The position numbers were made by a program, and so were the translations under genes. Under the pieces are notes generated by a model. It had not been told where the DNA came from. It ran no database searches and saw only the letters and a program-made list of their open reading frames with translations. From positions 1 through 50,461 of the forward strand of contig NZ_KV820351.1 in NCBI RefSeq assembly GCF_001815355.1: a DNA stretch of 50,461 nt, given 5' to 3'. Source of the stretch: Haemophilus sp. HMSC068C11 (lineage in GTDB: Bacteria > Pseudomonadota > Gammaproteobacteria > Enterobacterales > Pasteurellaceae). Below are positions 28,992 to 39,000 of the stretch, one piece after another (within the stretch, counting starts at the first letter, position 1; every line of letters starts with the position of its first letter).

Positions 28992-29501
28992 ATGTCTGAA
29001 CAAAATCAACAACCTGAAGTAGCAGCTGAAGAGCAACAAGAAGCGGTACTTCAAATTCAACGTATTTATGTAAAAGATGTTTCTTTTGAAGCACCAAATC
29101 TTCCTCATATTTTCCACCAAGAATGGAAACCAAAACTCGGCTTCGACTTAAGCACTGAAGCGGTTCAAGTAGGTGAAGATTTATACGAAGTCACTTTAAA
29201 CATCAACGTAGAAACCACCATGGAAGATTCTGGTGATGTGGCATTTATTTGTGAAGTGAAACAAGCTGGCGTATTTACAATCAGCGGTTTAGAAGATGTT
29301 CAAATGGCACACTGCTTAACATCTCAATGCCCCAATATGCTTTTCCCTTATGCACGTGAATTGATTTCTAACTTAGTGAATCGTGGTACATTCCCGGCAT
29401 TAAACCTTTCTCCGGTAAACTTCGATGCGTTGTTCATTGATTACATGAACAAGCAGCAAGCAGCAGCTGAAGCGGAAGAAAATCAGGAAACCCAACATTA
29501 A
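28992..29501 (+). CDS. secB: Protein-export chaperone SecB
   Basis: A cytoplasmic tetrameric chaperone that keeps preproteins unfolded and hands them to SecA. The 169-residue product has the diagnostic [14 protein letters not shown], the core beta strands ([22 protein letters not shown]) and [17 protein letters not shown]. It has N- and C-terminal Gln/Glu-rich tails, typical of Pasteurellaceae. It follows yibN by 9 bp and is followed by a hairpin before gpsA. Confidence 0.97.
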   Translation: MSEQNQQPEVAAEEQQEAVLQIQRIYVKDVSFEAPNLPHIFHQEWKPKLGFDLSTEAVQVGEDLYEVTLNINVETTMEDSGDVAFICEVKQAGVFTISGLEDVQMAHCLTSQCPNMLFPYARELISNLVNRGTFPALNLSPVNFDALFIDYMNKQQAAAEAEENQETQH

Positions 29502-29509
29502 TTGTGATG

Positions 29510-29540
29510 AGGGCAGGCGATACCGTCTGCCCTTTTATTT
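29510..29540 (+). terminator. Hairpin and U-run between secB and gpsA
   Basis: AGGGCAG (29510-29516) pairs with CTGCCCT (29527-29533), followed by TTTATTTT. It lies 9 bp past the secB stop and 15 bp before the gpsA ATG, so it probably reduces rather than abolishes transcription into gpsA, which shows no separate promoter here. Confidence 0.65.
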
Positions 29541-29554
29541 TAAAGGTGATTGAA

Positions 29555-30562
29555 ATGACCCCATCCCAATCTCCAATTACCATTCTTGGTTGCGGTTCTT
29601 ATGGAACAGCACTCGCTATCTCATTTTCTCGCAATGGCTCTCCAACCTATCTTTGGGGGCACAATCCCGATCACATTAATCAAATGCAACAAGAACGTCA
29701 AAATCGCCGTTTTCTACCTGATATTGAATTTCCAGAAAGTTTGCATTTAGAATTAGATTTGAAAACTGCGCTTGATCAAGCTAAAGACATTTTAATTGTG
29801 GTGCCAAGCCATGCTTTTGGTGAAATTCTATTAAAAATTCGACCGCACTTAAAACCTGATCATCGTTTAATTTGGGCAACCAAAGGATTAGAACGTAACA
29901 CCGGCCGATTATTGCAAGAAGTGGTAGAAGAAACCTTAGGTAAAGCAATCCCAACGGCGGTGCTTTCAGGTCCTACTTTTGCGAAAGAATTGGCTCAAGG
30001 TTTGCCAACGGCGATTACCCTTGCCTCTCGTAATGAAAAGTTTGCCTTAGAATTTCAAGCTCGCATTCATTGCAGTCAGCATTTCCGAGTATATGTAAAC
30101 CAAGATATGATTGGCGTTCAATTAGGTGGTGCCATTAAAAACGTGATAGCGATTGGTGCGGGTATTTCGGATGGTATGGGATTTGGTGCCAATGCGAGAA
30201 CCGCATTGATTACCCGTGGGATTGCGGAAATTACTCGCTTAGGCGTAGCCATGGGCGCCAATACGCAAACCTTTATGGGCATGTCTGGTTTAGGTGATTT
30301 AGTGCTCACTTGTACCGATAACCAATCCCGTAACCGCCGATTTGGTTTAATGCTTGGTAAAGGCACTGATAGCCAACAAGCCATGAATGAAATTGGTCAA
30401 GTGGTGGAAGGGTTTTATAACACCAAAGAAACTTATTTATTAGCACAACGACAAGGCGTGGAAATGCCGATTACAGAACAAATTTACCAAATGCTCTTTT
30501 GTGGTAAAAGTGCACAAGAAGTGGCACTGAGCTTATTGGGTCGTGAACGAAAAGGCGAATAA
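29555..30562 (+). CDS. gpsA: NAD(P)-dependent glycerol-3-phosphate dehydrogenase
   Basis: Makes sn-glycerol-3-phosphate from dihydroxyacetone phosphate for phospholipid synthesis. The frame is open to 29504, but that leader overlaps the secB terminator; AAAGGTG and alignment support the ATG at 29555 (335 residues). The NAD-binding motif is GCGSYGTAL near the N-terminus. The catalytic region shows [31 protein letters not shown] with the conserved Lys, and [12 protein letters not shown]. It is 9 bp upstream of cysE and probably in one operon with it. Confidence 0.96.
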   Translation: MTPSQSPITILGCGSYGTALAISFSRNGSPTYLWGHNPDHINQMQQERQNRRFLPDIEFPESLHLELDLKTALDQAKDILIVVPSHAFGEILLKIRPHLKPDHRLIWATKGLERNTGRLLQEVVEETLGKAIPTAVLSGPTFAKELAQGLPTAITLASRNEKFALEFQARIHCSQHFRVYVNQDMIGVQLGGAIKNVIAIGAGISDGMGFGANARTALITRGIAEITRLGVAMGANTQTFMGMSGLGDLVLTCTDNQSRNRRFGLMLGKGTDSQQAMNEIGQVVEGFYNTKETYLLAQRQGVEMPITEQIYQMLFCGKSAQEVALSLLGRERKGE

Positions 30563-30571
30563 GGAGAAAAA

Positions 30572-31369
30572 ATGACGTTAGAAGTATGGCAACACATTCG
30601 CCAAGAAGCAAAAGAATTAGCAGAATGCGAACCAATGCTCGCAAGCTTTTTCCATTCCACTATTTTAAAACATCAAAATCTTGGCAGTGCCTTGAGTTAT
30701 TTGCTTGCGAATAAACTGGCTAACCCTATCATGCCCGCAATTTCGCTGCGTGAAATTATTGAAGAAGCCTATCAAGCTGAGCCTAATATCATTGATTGTG
30801 CCGCTTGTGATATTAAAGCCGTGCGCCACCGCGATCCTGCTGTGGAATTGTGGTCTACACCATTGCTTTATTTAAAAGGTTTTCACGCCATTCAAAGCTA
30901 TCGTATTACCCATTATTTGTGGAACCAAAACCGAAAAGCACTCGCACTTTATTTACAAAATCAAATTTCAGTGGCTTTCGATGTGGATATTCACCCTGCC
31001 GCCCAAATTGGGCACGGCATTATGTTTGACCATGCTACTGGTATTGTCGTGGGTGAAACCTCAGTAATTGAAAATGATGTGTCTATCTTGCAAGGCGTCA
31101 CCCTTGGTGGTACAGGTAAAGAATCCGGCGATCGTCATCCAAAAGTACGAGAAGGTGTGATGATTGGGGCTGGCGCAAAAATTCTCGGCAATATCGAAGT
31201 GGGCAAATATGCCAAAATCGGTGCCAACTCTGTTGTACTTCAACCGGTGCCTGAATACGCTACTGCAGCAGGTGTACCTGCTCGTATTGTCGGCAAAGAC
31301 AAAGCGGCAAAACCCGCTTTTGAAATGAACCAATATTTTATCGATGATGATATAAATCTAAATATTTAA
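30572..31369 (+). CDS. cysE: Serine O-acetyltransferase
   Basis: Acetylates L-serine with acetyl-CoA, the committing step to cysteine. The 265-residue protein has an N-terminal helical domain and a C-terminal left-handed beta-helix with hexapeptide repeats (from about 140; VDIHPAAQIGHGIMFDHATGIVVGE). Active-site Asp/His lie in FDVDIHPAA and MFDHATG. The C-terminus ends in NLNI; in this family the terminal Ile inserts into the active site of the partner CysK to form cysteine synthase. GGAG precedes the ATG. Confidence 0.97.
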   Translation: MTLEVWQHIRQEAKELAECEPMLASFFHSTILKHQNLGSALSYLLANKLANPIMPAISLREIIEEAYQAEPNIIDCAACDIKAVRHRDPAVELWSTPLLYLKGFHAIQSYRITHYLWNQNRKALALYLQNQISVAFDVDIHPAAQIGHGIMFDHATGIVVGETSVIENDVSILQGVTLGGTGKESGDRHPKVREGVMIGAGAKILGNIEVGKYAKIGANSVVLQPVPEYATAAGVPARIVGKDKAAKPAFEMNQYFIDDDINLNI

Positions 31370-31378
31370 GGAATCGAT

Positions 31379-32194
31379 ATGATTAACAAAGACACCCAAC
31401 TTTGCATGTCCCTTTCTGGCAGACCCGGCAATTTTGGCACGACATTCCATAACTATCTGTATCAAAAACTCGGGCTTAATTTTATCTATAAAGCCTTTAC
31501 TACTACGGATATTGAAAGCGCTGTCAAGGGCATTCGTGCACTTGGTATTCGAGGTTGTGCTGTTTCGATGCCATTTAAAGAAAGCTGTATGCCATTTTTA
31601 GATGAAATCTCGCCTTCTGCGCAAGCCATTCAGTCTGTGAATACCATTGTGAATGATCAAGGTTTTCTTCGTGCTTACAACACCGACTATATTGCCATTG
31701 TTAAACTTATCAAAGAATATCAATTAGATAAAAAGAGTCGCGTGATTGTACAAGGCAGTGGTGGTATGGCTAAAGCGGTCGTCGCCGCCTTTAAAAATAG
31801 CGGATTTGAGCATCTTAAAGTTTTTGCTCGAAATGAAAAAACAGGTAAAAATTTAGCCGCACTTTATGGCTATGAATATATATCATCTTTAGACAATCAA
31901 TCGGCAGACATTTTAGTCAACGTTACACCAATTGGGATGAAAGGTGGAAAAGAAGAATTTGATCTCGCCTTTCCTGAAAATCTTATTCAACAAGCTCAAA
32001 CCGCTTTTGATGTGGTGGCGATTCCTGCTGAAACACCGTTTATCCAAATTGCTCAACAGCAAGGTAAACAAACCATTTCTGGTGCAGAAGTAATTGTGCT
32101 ACAAGCCGTTGAACAATTTGAGCTCTACACAGGCATTCGACCTGATGACCAATTAATCGCCGAAGCTGCAGATTTTGCTCGAAAAAACAGTTAA
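31379..32194 (+). CDS. Shikimate 5-dehydrogenase-like protein (SDH-L type)
   Basis: A 271-residue AroE-fold protein in the same place (after cysE) as the structurally studied SDH-like protein of H. influenzae. The substrate loop reads SLSGRPGNFGTTFHN instead of the SKSPxIHN of true AroE, while the catalytic Lys67 (SMPFKE) and Asp103 (YNTD) remain. The NAD(P) loop is GSGGMAK near 126-132. Its physiological substrate is not settled, and a separate aroE is expected elsewhere in the genome. It lies 9 bp after cysE. Annotators often label it aroE; I avoid that symbol. Confidence 0.85.
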   Translation: MINKDTQLCMSLSGRPGNFGTTFHNYLYQKLGLNFIYKAFTTTDIESAVKGIRALGIRGCAVSMPFKESCMPFLDEISPSAQAIQSVNTIVNDQGFLRAYNTDYIAIVKLIKEYQLDKKSRVIVQGSGGMAKAVVAAFKNSGFEHLKVFARNEKTGKNLAALYGYEYISSLDNQSADILVNVTPIGMKGGKEEFDLAFPENLIQQAQTAFDVVAIPAETPFIQIAQQQGKQTISGAEVIVLQAVEQFELYTGIRPDDQLIAEAADFARKNS

Positions 32195-32200
32195 AAAATA

Positions 32201-32230
32201 AACCGCACTTTTAAAAAGTGCGGTTCTTTT
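32201..32230. terminator. Inverted uptake-signal terminator between the SDH-like gene and udp
   Basis: AACCGCACTTTT (32201-32212) and AAAAGTGCGGTT (32214-32225) make a stem with a minimal loop, containing a full uptake signal on each strand (AAGTGCGGT at 32216-32224). CTTTTT follows on plus and TTTATTTTTT on minus. It closes both convergent units. Confidence 0.9.
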
Positions 32231-32240
32231 TATCGGCGTT

Positions 32241-32999
32241 TTACGCTAACAATTTTCTTGCTGCTTCCACTACCACTGATACTGCTTTATCTTCTGTATC
32301 TTTCATGGTGGCTTCATTTGGAATTTCTTGTTGCGTACGGTTCACAATCACACCTGCCACCATACCTGCTCGTAAGCCAAGGGCGTTACACATGGTGAAT
32401 AACGTCGCGGATTCCATCTCATAGTTCATCACATTGAGATCTTGCCATTGTTTTAACAAGCCTTGGTAATCACGATATACTTTACCACTGTAGGTATCGT
32501 AACGTTCTTGACCTGGATAGAAGGTATCTGAAGACGCTGTAATTCCTACAAATGGCTCAATGCCTTTTTCTTTAGCTGCATTGAAAAGTGCCGTAGTACA
32601 TTCAAAATTTGCCACTGCTGGATATTCAATTGGCGCAAAATGACGGCTTGCACCATCAAGACGAACCGCACCCGTTGTAATAAGAATATCGCCCACATTA
32701 ATATGTGGTTGAATCGCACCCGTTGTGCCAATACGTAAGAATGTACGCACGCCAAGTTGGGCTAGCTCCTCCACACAAATAGACGTAGAAGGGCCGCCAA
32801 TACCGGTTGAACACACTACCACCGGTTGACCATTTAAATAGCCTAACCAAGAAGTGAACTCACGTGTACTTGCAAGAAACTCCGGGTTATCAAGTTTTTT
32901 AGCAATACGTTCGCTACGTGCAGGATCCCCTGGTACGATAGCGAGTGTAGCACCTTTCAGTTGTGCTTTAGTCAGGTTTAAGTGAAATACATCAGACAT
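32241..32999 (-). CDS. udp: Uridine phosphorylase
   Basis: Cleaves uridine with phosphate to uracil and ribose-1-phosphate in pyrimidine salvage. The correct start is the ATG at 32999, with GGAG 6 bp upstream, giving 252 residues ([14 protein letters not shown]); the open frame to 33041 is only leader. Diagnostic blocks: [63 protein letters not shown] and [10 protein letters not shown]. It lies 49 bp downstream of the YjgR-type gene on the same strand, with an uptake signal (33030-33038) between. Confidence 0.97.
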   Translation of the reverse strand: MSDVFHLNLTKAQLKGATLAIVPGDPARSERIAKKLDNPEFLASTREFTSWLGYLNGQPVVVCSTGIGGPSTSICVEELAQLGVRTFLRIGTTGAIQPHINVGDILITTGAVRLDGASRHFAPIEYPAVANFECTTALFNAAKEKGIEPFVGITASSDTFYPGQERYDTYSGKVYRDYQGLLKQWQDLNVMNYEMESATLFTMCNALGLRAGMVAGVIVNRTQQEIPNEATMKDTEDKAVSVVVEAARKLLA

Positions 33000-33048
33000 A
33001 ACAATCTCCTTTTTATCATTCTTGCCGCAAAGTGCGGTCAAATTTTCG

Positions 33049-34548
33049 TTATTTTTTCAATGCGCCTAAAATACCACGCATGATTTGTTTGGTCACTTCA
33101 TTACGAATATTGCGACCGACTGATTTTGCCACGCTATTCACAATTTGTTCTGTTGGCGAAAGTTTATCTCCGCGTTTTTGTGTTCCAAAAATCATACGGC
33201 TTAAGCTACCAAATAAACCGCTTTCTTCCTCTTGCTGCGCTTGTTCAGCTTGTTTTTGTTGTACTGCCGCTAAATCCGCTTGCGCATTTAATACTTCGAA
33301 AGCTGACTCATTATCCACGTAATCTTTATAGAATGCATAAAGATCATCGTCTTTCACCCAAGCTGCTCGCTCTTCTTCAGTAATCGGGGCAAGTTGGCTT
33401 TTCGGCGGATAAACATAAGCCACTTCAACGGGCGCTGGCATGCCTTTTTCATCTAAGAATGAAATCAATGCTTGGCCTACACCTAAAGTTGAAATGGTTT
33501 CCACCACATTGACAGCAGGATTTGAACGGAACGTTTCCGCTGCAGATTTCACTGCTTTTTGATCGCGTGGAGTGAAAGCTCGCAACGCGTGTTGTACACG
33601 GTTACCTAATTGGCCTAACACGGTATCCGGTAAATCTAATGGGTTTTGGGTTACAAAATAAATCCCCACCCCTTTAGAACGAATCAAGCGAACCACTTGT
33701 TCCACTTTGTCCACCAACACACTCGGTGCACCATCAAAGAGTAAGTGTGCTTCATCGAAGAACATCACAAATTTTGGTTTATCTGGATCGCCCACTTCCG
33801 GCAATTGCTCAAATAATTCAGACATCAACCAAAGCAAGAATGCGCTATACATTCTTGGGGAATTAATTAATTTTTCAGAATTTAACACATTGATCACACC
33901 ACGACCATCACGGGTTTGTAACCAATCTTCAAGATTTAATGCCGGCTCACCAAAAAGATTGGTCGCCCCTTCATTTTCAAGGGTCAATAAAGCACGTTGA
34001 ATCGCCCCTACACTCGCGGCTGAAACATTACCGTATTCTACTTGGAAGGTTTTTGCATTCTCTGCCACAAATTTAAGCATTGCACGTAAATCTTTTAAGT
34101 CGATGAGTAGCAAGCCTTTATCATCTGCCACACGGAATACAAGGTTTAATAAGCCTTCTTGGGTCGCATTTAAATTTAATAAACGAGAAAGTAATAATGG
34201 TCCCATTTCAGAAATCGTGGTACGAAGCGGAATACCGGTTTCACCGAATACATCCCAAAATGACACAGGATAGCCATTTAAATAACTCTCGCCACCTAAA
34301 TCAAATTGCTCAATGCGTTCCGCTACTTTGCCACTGAATGTGCCCGCTTTGACTAAACCGGACAAATCGCCTTTTACATCCACTAAAAAGACCGGCACGC
34401 CATCATCACTGAATGCTTCTGCCATTTTACGTAGTGTGACAGTTTTACCCGTCCCTGTCGCCCCGGCGATCAGACCGTGACGGTTTGCCATTTTTGCGGT
34501 AATACCAAGGGTTTGACCTTGTTCGGTACGCGCGAGAGAATATTGCAT
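33049..34548 (-). CDS. HerA/YjgR-type P-loop ATPase (DUF853)
   Basis: A 499-residue ATPase of the YjgR/DUF853 family, related to HerA-FtsK helicase-translocases but of unproven function. Walker A GATGTGKT lies at 29-36, Walker B is seen as [13 protein letters not shown], and [12 protein letters not shown] is the family hallmark. A Gln/Ala-rich helical segment (about 410-445) links the ATPase to a conserved C-terminal [25 protein letters not shown]. It has no nuclease partner gene nearby. It is probably transcribed with udp. Confidence 0.85.
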   Translation of the reverse strand: MQYSLARTEQGQTLGITAKMANRHGLIAGATGTGKTVTLRKMAEAFSDDGVPVFLVDVKGDLSGLVKAGTFSGKVAERIEQFDLGGESYLNGYPVSFWDVFGETGIPLRTTISEMGPLLLSRLLNLNATQEGLLNLVFRVADDKGLLLIDLKDLRAMLKFVAENAKTFQVEYGNVSAASVGAIQRALLTLENEGATNLFGEPALNLEDWLQTRDGRGVINVLNSEKLINSPRMYSAFLLWLMSELFEQLPEVGDPDKPKFVMFFDEAHLLFDGAPSVLVDKVEQVVRLIRSKGVGIYFVTQNPLDLPDTVLGQLGNRVQHALRAFTPRDQKAVKSAAETFRSNPAVNVVETISTLGVGQALISFLDEKGMPAPVEVAYVYPPKSQLAPITEEERAAWVKDDDLYAFYKDYVDNESAFEVLNAQADLAAVQQKQAEQAQQEEESGLFGSLSRMIFGTQKRGDKLSPTEQIVNSVAKSVGRNIRNEVTKQIMRGILGALKK

Positions 34549-34670
34549 AAAGATTCCTTTGTTTTGTTGGTTTTATTTAAACGAATAATAAGGAAAAAAC
34601 GAAGTGCGGTCAAAATTTAAGTGATTTTACGGTATAATTTCTCAAAACTAACTCAAAGCAGGAAAAATAG

Positions 34671-35336
34671 ATGTCAAACGCAAAAATTCTTATTATTAAA
34701 ACAGGATTGATCGAAACCTTAACATTCCCTGATGGCAGCTCATATGAAAGTGCCATCCGTAAAAAACCGGTACCCATGGTAAAAGTGCACACGCTAGGTG
34801 CAGAAGGTAACGATGTAGGCTTAAAAGCCCATCACGGTGGTGTTGATAAAGCCTTGTTTTTTATGTCTGATGTGTCTTTCCCTGCTTTAAACGCACTACT
34901 TGGTGAAAAGTTTGATTTTCACGGTAGCGCGATTTATGGTGAAAACTTTGTGGTATCCGGCTTACATGAAGATAATGTCTGCATAGGCGATCGTTACAAA
35001 ATTGGCACCACGCTTTTAGAAGTGTCTCAACCACGTAAACCTTGCGAGCGTTTATCTCATAATACCAAGAATGAGAATACAAGAGAGGTAATTCGTCAGT
35101 CAGGCTGGACAGGTTGGTATGTTCGCGTGATCGAAGAAGGTGAAATTCATCAAGGCGATGAACTCATCTTGCAACACCGTCCTTATCCTGAATGGACTAT
35201 TCGTCGTTTAAACACGCTACTTTCTGCTCCTTCAAGTATCGCAGAATTAGAAGAAGCCTTAGTCATTGAAGAATTAGCACCAGCGTTTAAACGTTCTGTT
35301 AACTCACAATTACGTAATTTACAGCAGGCGGGCTAA
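34671..35336 (+). CDS. MOSC domain protein (YiiM family)
   Basis: A 221-residue MOSC-domain protein with a C-terminal 3-alpha domain, like E. coli YiiM, which reduces N-hydroxylated bases using molybdenum cofactor. The MOSC core shows [19 protein letters not shown] and [13 protein letters not shown], where Cys125 is the expected Mo ligand. The C-terminal region carries [10 protein letters not shown] and [13 protein letters not shown] precedes the ATG, and a TATAAT lies at 34633-34638. It is followed after one base by ychJ. Confidence 0.85.
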   Translation: MSNAKILIIKTGLIETLTFPDGSSYESAIRKKPVPMVKVHTLGAEGNDVGLKAHHGGVDKALFFMSDVSFPALNALLGEKFDFHGSAIYGENFVVSGLHEDNVCIGDRYKIGTTLLEVSQPRKPCERLSHNTKNENTREVIRQSGWTGWYVRVIEEGEIHQGDELILQHRPYPEWTIRRLNTLLSAPSSIAELEEALVIEELAPAFKRSVNSQLRNLQQAG

Positions 35337-35337
35337 A

Positions 35338-35811
35338 ATGTCGGCTAAAACGACCGCACTTTGTCCGTGCCAATCTTCGCTTTCTTACGAAGATTGTTGC
35401 GGACGTTTTCATTCAGGTAATCTGTTTCCAGAAACAGCGGAACAACTTATGCGTTCCCGCTATTCCGCGTTTGTGCTCAAAAATATTCCTTATATTGTGC
35501 AAACCACTGTGCCAAGCCAACAAACCTTATTAGATGAAAAAGCCCTGCAAGATTGGGCTAATGAAACGCAATGGCTCGGTTTAGAGATTGTCAAAGCAGA
35601 AACCTTAACCAAAACACAAAGTGCGGTTGAATTTAAAGCACATTTTCAAGGCGGAGAACAGCCGCAAGTGCATCACGAATATTCTCTTTTTGTAAAAATT
35701 GATGGCCATTGGTATTTTGTTGATCCCACTGTACCGCTCCCAAGCAATAAACAGCCTTGTGTTTGTGGCTCTGGGAAGAAATTTAAACATTGTTGCGGAG
35801 GCTTGCTCTAA
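35338..35811 (+). CDS. ychJ: YchJ family SEC-C zinc-motif protein
   Basis: A 157-residue YchJ (UPF0225) protein with two Cys-rich ends: N-terminal [17 protein letters not shown] and C-terminal SEC-C motif [13 protein letters not shown], which in SecA binds zinc. The middle is a NTF2-like fold ([17 protein letters not shown], then [23 protein letters not shown] strands). Function is unknown. It is in an operon-like run: 1 bp after the MOSC gene, and its TAA overlaps the yihY ATG by one base. Confidence 0.88.
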   Translation: MSAKTTALCPCQSSLSYEDCCGRFHSGNLFPETAEQLMRSRYSAFVLKNIPYIVQTTVPSQQTLLDEKALQDWANETQWLGLEIVKAETLTKTQSAVEFKAHFQGGEQPQVHHEYSLFVKIDGHWYFVDPTVPLPSNKQPCVCGSGKKFKHCCGGLL

Positions 35812-36635
35812 TGACCTTAACGTCTTTTCTCGCATTATTCTGGCAGCGTTCTCAAGAAAATAAATTAACGCAAGCCGCCGGTTCACTCACTTACAGCACC
35901 ATGCTCGCTATCGTGCCATTAATTATGGTGGTGTTTTCAATTTTCTCCGCCTTTCCCGTTTTTAACGAAGTCACCGGTGCATTGAAAGAATTCATCTTCA
36001 CCAATTTCGCTCCTTCCGCGAGTGATGTTGTAGGACAATATATTGATGAATTCGTCCATAATTCAAAGAAAATGAGCGCCGTGGGGATTGTGAGTTTGAT
36101 TTTAGTGGCATTAATGCTGATTAACTCCATTGACCGTACACTCAATGGCATTTGGAAAGACACCAGTAATCGCCCAATTTTTACGTCATTTGCTATTTAT
36201 TGGCTCATTTTAACGCTCGGTCCGCTTTTAATCGGTACTAGCATTGCGGCGAGTTCCTACGTCAAAGCTATGTTCGAGCAATCGGAAACGCTCTCTTTTG
36301 GCTTAAAACTCCTCAGTTTTGTGCCATTTCTTTCTACTTGGTTTATCTTCACGCTCATTTATATGGTCGTGCCAAATAAGAAAGTGAGCATCAAACACTC
36401 TGCAGCAGGCGCATTAATTGCGGCAATTTTCTTTACCTTAGGAAAACAAGCCTTTACTTGGTACATCGCCACCTTCCCATCTTATCAATTAATTTATGGT
36501 GCCATGGCGACGCTGCCAATCATGTTATTGTGGATTCAAATCAGCTGGACAGTAGTGTTATTGGGTGCGCAATTAGCCGCAGTGCTTGCAGAAGTGCGGT
36601 CAACGAATCAAACAAATTTAGAGGAAGTAAAATGA
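35811..36635 (+). CDS. yihY: YihY/BrkB family inner-membrane protein
   Basis: A 274-residue protein with about six membrane helices, of the YihY/UPF0761 family (once annotated ribonuclease BN or BrkB); its activity is unproven. The start at 35811 (MTLTSFL) is chosen for the TAATG coupling to ychJ. Family features are [41 protein letters not shown] and [25 protein letters not shown]. It overlaps dtd by four bases (ATGA), so dtd is translationally coupled to it. Confidence 0.88.
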   Translation: MTLTSFLALFWQRSQENKLTQAAGSLTYSTMLAIVPLIMVVFSIFSAFPVFNEVTGALKEFIFTNFAPSASDVVGQYIDEFVHNSKKMSAVGIVSLILVALMLINSIDRTLNGIWKDTSNRPIFTSFAIYWLILTLGPLLIGTSIAASSYVKAMFEQSETLSFGLKLLSFVPFLSTWFIFTLIYMVVPNKKVSIKHSAAGALIAAIFFTLGKQAFTWYIATFPSYQLIYGAMATLPIMLLWIQISWTVVLLGAQLAAVLAEVRSTNQTNLEEVK

Positions 36636-37066
36636 TTGCGTTAATTCAGCGTGTGACACAAGCAAAAGTAGAAGTTGAAGGCCAAATTGTGGGGCAAATC
36701 GGCAAGGGATTATTGGTTTTATTAGGCGTAGAAAAAGAAGATGACCTATCCAAGGCGGATAAACTTGCCGAGAAAGTCTTAAATTACCGTATTTTCAGCG
36801 ATGAAAATGACAAAATGAATTTAAATGTGCAACAAATCGGTGGTGAAGTGCTTGTAGTATCACAATTCACCCTAGCCGCAGACACGCAAAAAGGCTTACG
36901 ACCAAGTTTCTCAAAAGGTGCCGCACCAGCATTGGCTAACGAATTGTATGAGTATTTTTCACAAAAATGTGCAGAAAAAGTCACTGTTGCCAACGGAAAA
37001 TTTGCAGCAGATATGCAAGTAACGCTGACCAATGATGGCCCGGTTACATTTTGGTTAAATGTCTGA
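36632..37066 (+). CDS. dtd: D-aminoacyl-tRNA deacylase
   Basis: Hydrolyses D-amino acids (and glycine from mischarged tRNA-Ala) off tRNA, a proofreading step. The 144-residue DTD shows the [17 protein letters not shown] motif and NDGPVTFWL (the Gly-cisPro-type active-site loop NxGPVT). The start at 36632 overlaps the yihY stop and has GAGG 8 bp upstream. No terminator is visible after it before tamA. Confidence 0.95.
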   Translation: MIALIQRVTQAKVEVEGQIVGQIGKGLLVLLGVEKEDDLSKADKLAEKVLNYRIFSDENDKMNLNVQQIGGEVLVVSQFTLAADTQKGLRPSFSKGAAPALANELYEYFSQKCAEKVTVANGKFAADMQVTLTNDGPVTFWLNV

Positions 37067-37174
37067 ATAAAGAGAACAATCGCTATTTTTTTCAAAGCAA
37101 AGGAAACTCTTTCTTTGATCGCATTGTCGTATTAACGCTCAAACGCATATAACAATTTCAAATCCCATCCATAA

Positions 37175-37203
37175 TTGCATTGGTAATCCCCTTATTTTAT
37201 AGG
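37175..37203 (+). promoter_or_regulatory. Promoter candidate of tamA-tamB-ppx
   Basis: -35 TTGCAT (37175-37180), 17 bp, -10 TATAGG (37198-37203), ending 52 bp before the tamA ATG. The -10 is not ideal. No sigma-E-type element was found nearby. Confidence 0.4.
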
Positions 37204-37254
37204 TAAACTAAGGCGGTTTGATGTGGATCTTCTTAAAGTTTAGCTTGTAATAAA

Positions 37255-38991
37255 ATGAAAAAAATTTCGTTAAAAACAACCGCTCTTTTGCTTGGATGGA
37301 TGAGTTTTTCAGCCCTTGCAGAACAAACCGTGGATATTGAGATCCGTGGGATCAAGGGTGAACGTGCCATTCGCAATACTGATATGAATGTCAAACTCAT
37401 TGATAAAAGTGAGATGGACGGTTCAGATCGGTATAAACAATTGGTTTCAGATGCTGTTGATAAAGGCCTTCGAGTATTCGGTTATTATGGCTCTTCTGTG
37501 ACCTTTGAATTGAAAAAACGCAAAGGTCAGCGAGATTTACTTATTGCGAATGTCACCCCAGGTGAGCCAAGTAAAATTGCGGGAACAGACGTTGAAATTA
37601 CAGGCGAAGCCGCAGAAGACGAAAACTTCACGGCACTCCGTAAAAACTTACCAAAACAAGGTGAGTTAGTTGAGCATCAAAAATACGATGATTATAAAAG
37701 TAGTATTTCAAACCTTGCTCTAGCTCGTGGTTATCTTGATGGAAAATTCCAAATTTCTCGCTTAGAAATCAGCCCAGAAACTCATGAAGCATGGTGGCGC
37801 ATGCTGTTTGATAGTGGTGTGCGTTATCATTATGGCAATATCACCTTCAACCATTCCCAAATTCGCGAAGATTATTTGCAAAACATGCTCAACATCAAAT
37901 CGGGCGATCCTTATTTAGTCAGCGATTTATCTGAATTAACTAACGATTTTTCTTCTACCAACTGGTTTAGCTCAGTGCTTTTACAGCCTCATGTCCGTGA
38001 AGAAGATAAATTAGTCGATATCGAACTTTTACTTTATCCACGTAAGAAAAACTCAATGGAACTTGGGGTAGGTTTTGCAACCGATACGGGCCCTCATGTC
38101 CAAATTGGTTGGACAAAACCTTGGATCAATAGCCGAGGCCATAGTTTCCGTACAAATCTTTACGTCTCTGCACCAAAACAAAACTTTGAAGCCACCTATA
38201 AAATGCCATTGTTGAAAAATCCATTAAATTATTATTATGAATTTTCAACCGGTTATGAAAAAGAAAATAAAAACGATACGGATACCAAAGCCCTCACTTT
38301 CGCTGCATTACGCTATTGGAATAATAGCGAGGGTTGGCAATATTTTGCGGGTCTTCGTGTCCGTTATGACAGCTACACACAAGCTGATTTCACCGATAAA
38401 ACTTTCCTAGTTTATCCAACTGGAGGCTTTAGCCGGACTCGTTTAAAAGGTGGACAATTCCCAACATGGGGAGATACCCAAAAAATCACGGTTGATTTAG
38501 GGAATAAGCTTTGGATGTCCGATGCTAATTTCTTTAAAGTTCAAGCCTCTACCGCCTGGATTCGTACGTACGCAGAAAATCACCGTTTTATTACCCGTGC
38601 AGAAATTGGTTATTTAAATACGCCCGATATTCGAAAAATTCCACCGGCATTACGTTTCTTTGCAGGTGGCGATCGCAGCGTGCGAGGTTATGGCTATAAG
38701 AAAATTTCACCGAAAAATAAAAATGGAAAATTAGTCGGCGGCTCTCGCTTAGTAACAGGTAGCCTTGAATATCAATATCAAGTTTACCCAAATTGGTGGG
38801 GAGCAGTATTTGCGGATACAGGCTTAGCCGCAGATGCTTACAAAGCAAATGAGTTACGCTACGGCGCAGGTTTCGGTGTACGTTGGGCATCGCCAGTTGG
38901 CGCCATCAAATTTGATATTGCAACGCCAATTCGAGATAAAGATAACAGCAAAAACATTCAATTTTACATTGGCTTAGGGGCTGAAATTTAG
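37255..38991 (+). CDS. tamA: Outer-membrane assembly factor TamA (Omp85 family)
   Basis: The outer-membrane component of the translocation and assembly module, which with TamB helps insert autotransporters and moves lipid across the envelope. The 578-residue precursor has a Sec signal ([20 protein letters not shown]), three POTRA domains (about residues 22-265) and a 16-strand barrel with the Omp85 motif [20 protein letters not shown]. The last residues, [11 protein letters not shown], form the terminal beta strand, here ending in Ile rather than the usual Phe. The ribosome site is weak. Confidence 0.95.
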   Translation: MKKISLKTTALLLGWMSFSALAEQTVDIEIRGIKGERAIRNTDMNVKLIDKSEMDGSDRYKQLVSDAVDKGLRVFGYYGSSVTFELKKRKGQRDLLIANVTPGEPSKIAGTDVEITGEAAEDENFTALRKNLPKQGELVEHQKYDDYKSSISNLALARGYLDGKFQISRLEISPETHEAWWRMLFDSGVRYHYGNITFNHSQIREDYLQNMLNIKSGDPYLVSDLSELTNDFSSTNWFSSVLLQPHVREEDKLVDIELLLYPRKKNSMELGVGFATDTGPHVQIGWTKPWINSRGHSFRTNLYVSAPKQNFEATYKMPLLKNPLNYYYEFSTGYEKENKNDTDTKALTFAALRYWNNSEGWQYFAGLRVRYDSYTQADFTDKTFLVYPTGGFSRTRLKGGQFPTWGDTQKITVDLGNKLWMSDANFFKVQASTAWIRTYAENHRFITRAEIGYLNTPDIRKIPPALRFFAGGDRSVRGYGYKKISPKNKNGKLVGGSRLVTGSLEYQYQVYPNWWGAVFADTGLAADAYKANELRYGAGFGVRWASPVGAIKFDIATPIRDKDNSKNIQFYIGLGAEI

Positions 38992-39000
38992 GGTATGACT

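Noticed and set aside
29504..29554. Longer gpsA start
   Set aside because: It would be translated from the terminator hairpin after secB, with no ribosome site; conserved GpsA sequence begins after 29555.
33000..33041. Longer udp start
   Set aside because: It passes through the uptake signal and the GGAG ribosome site of the true start.
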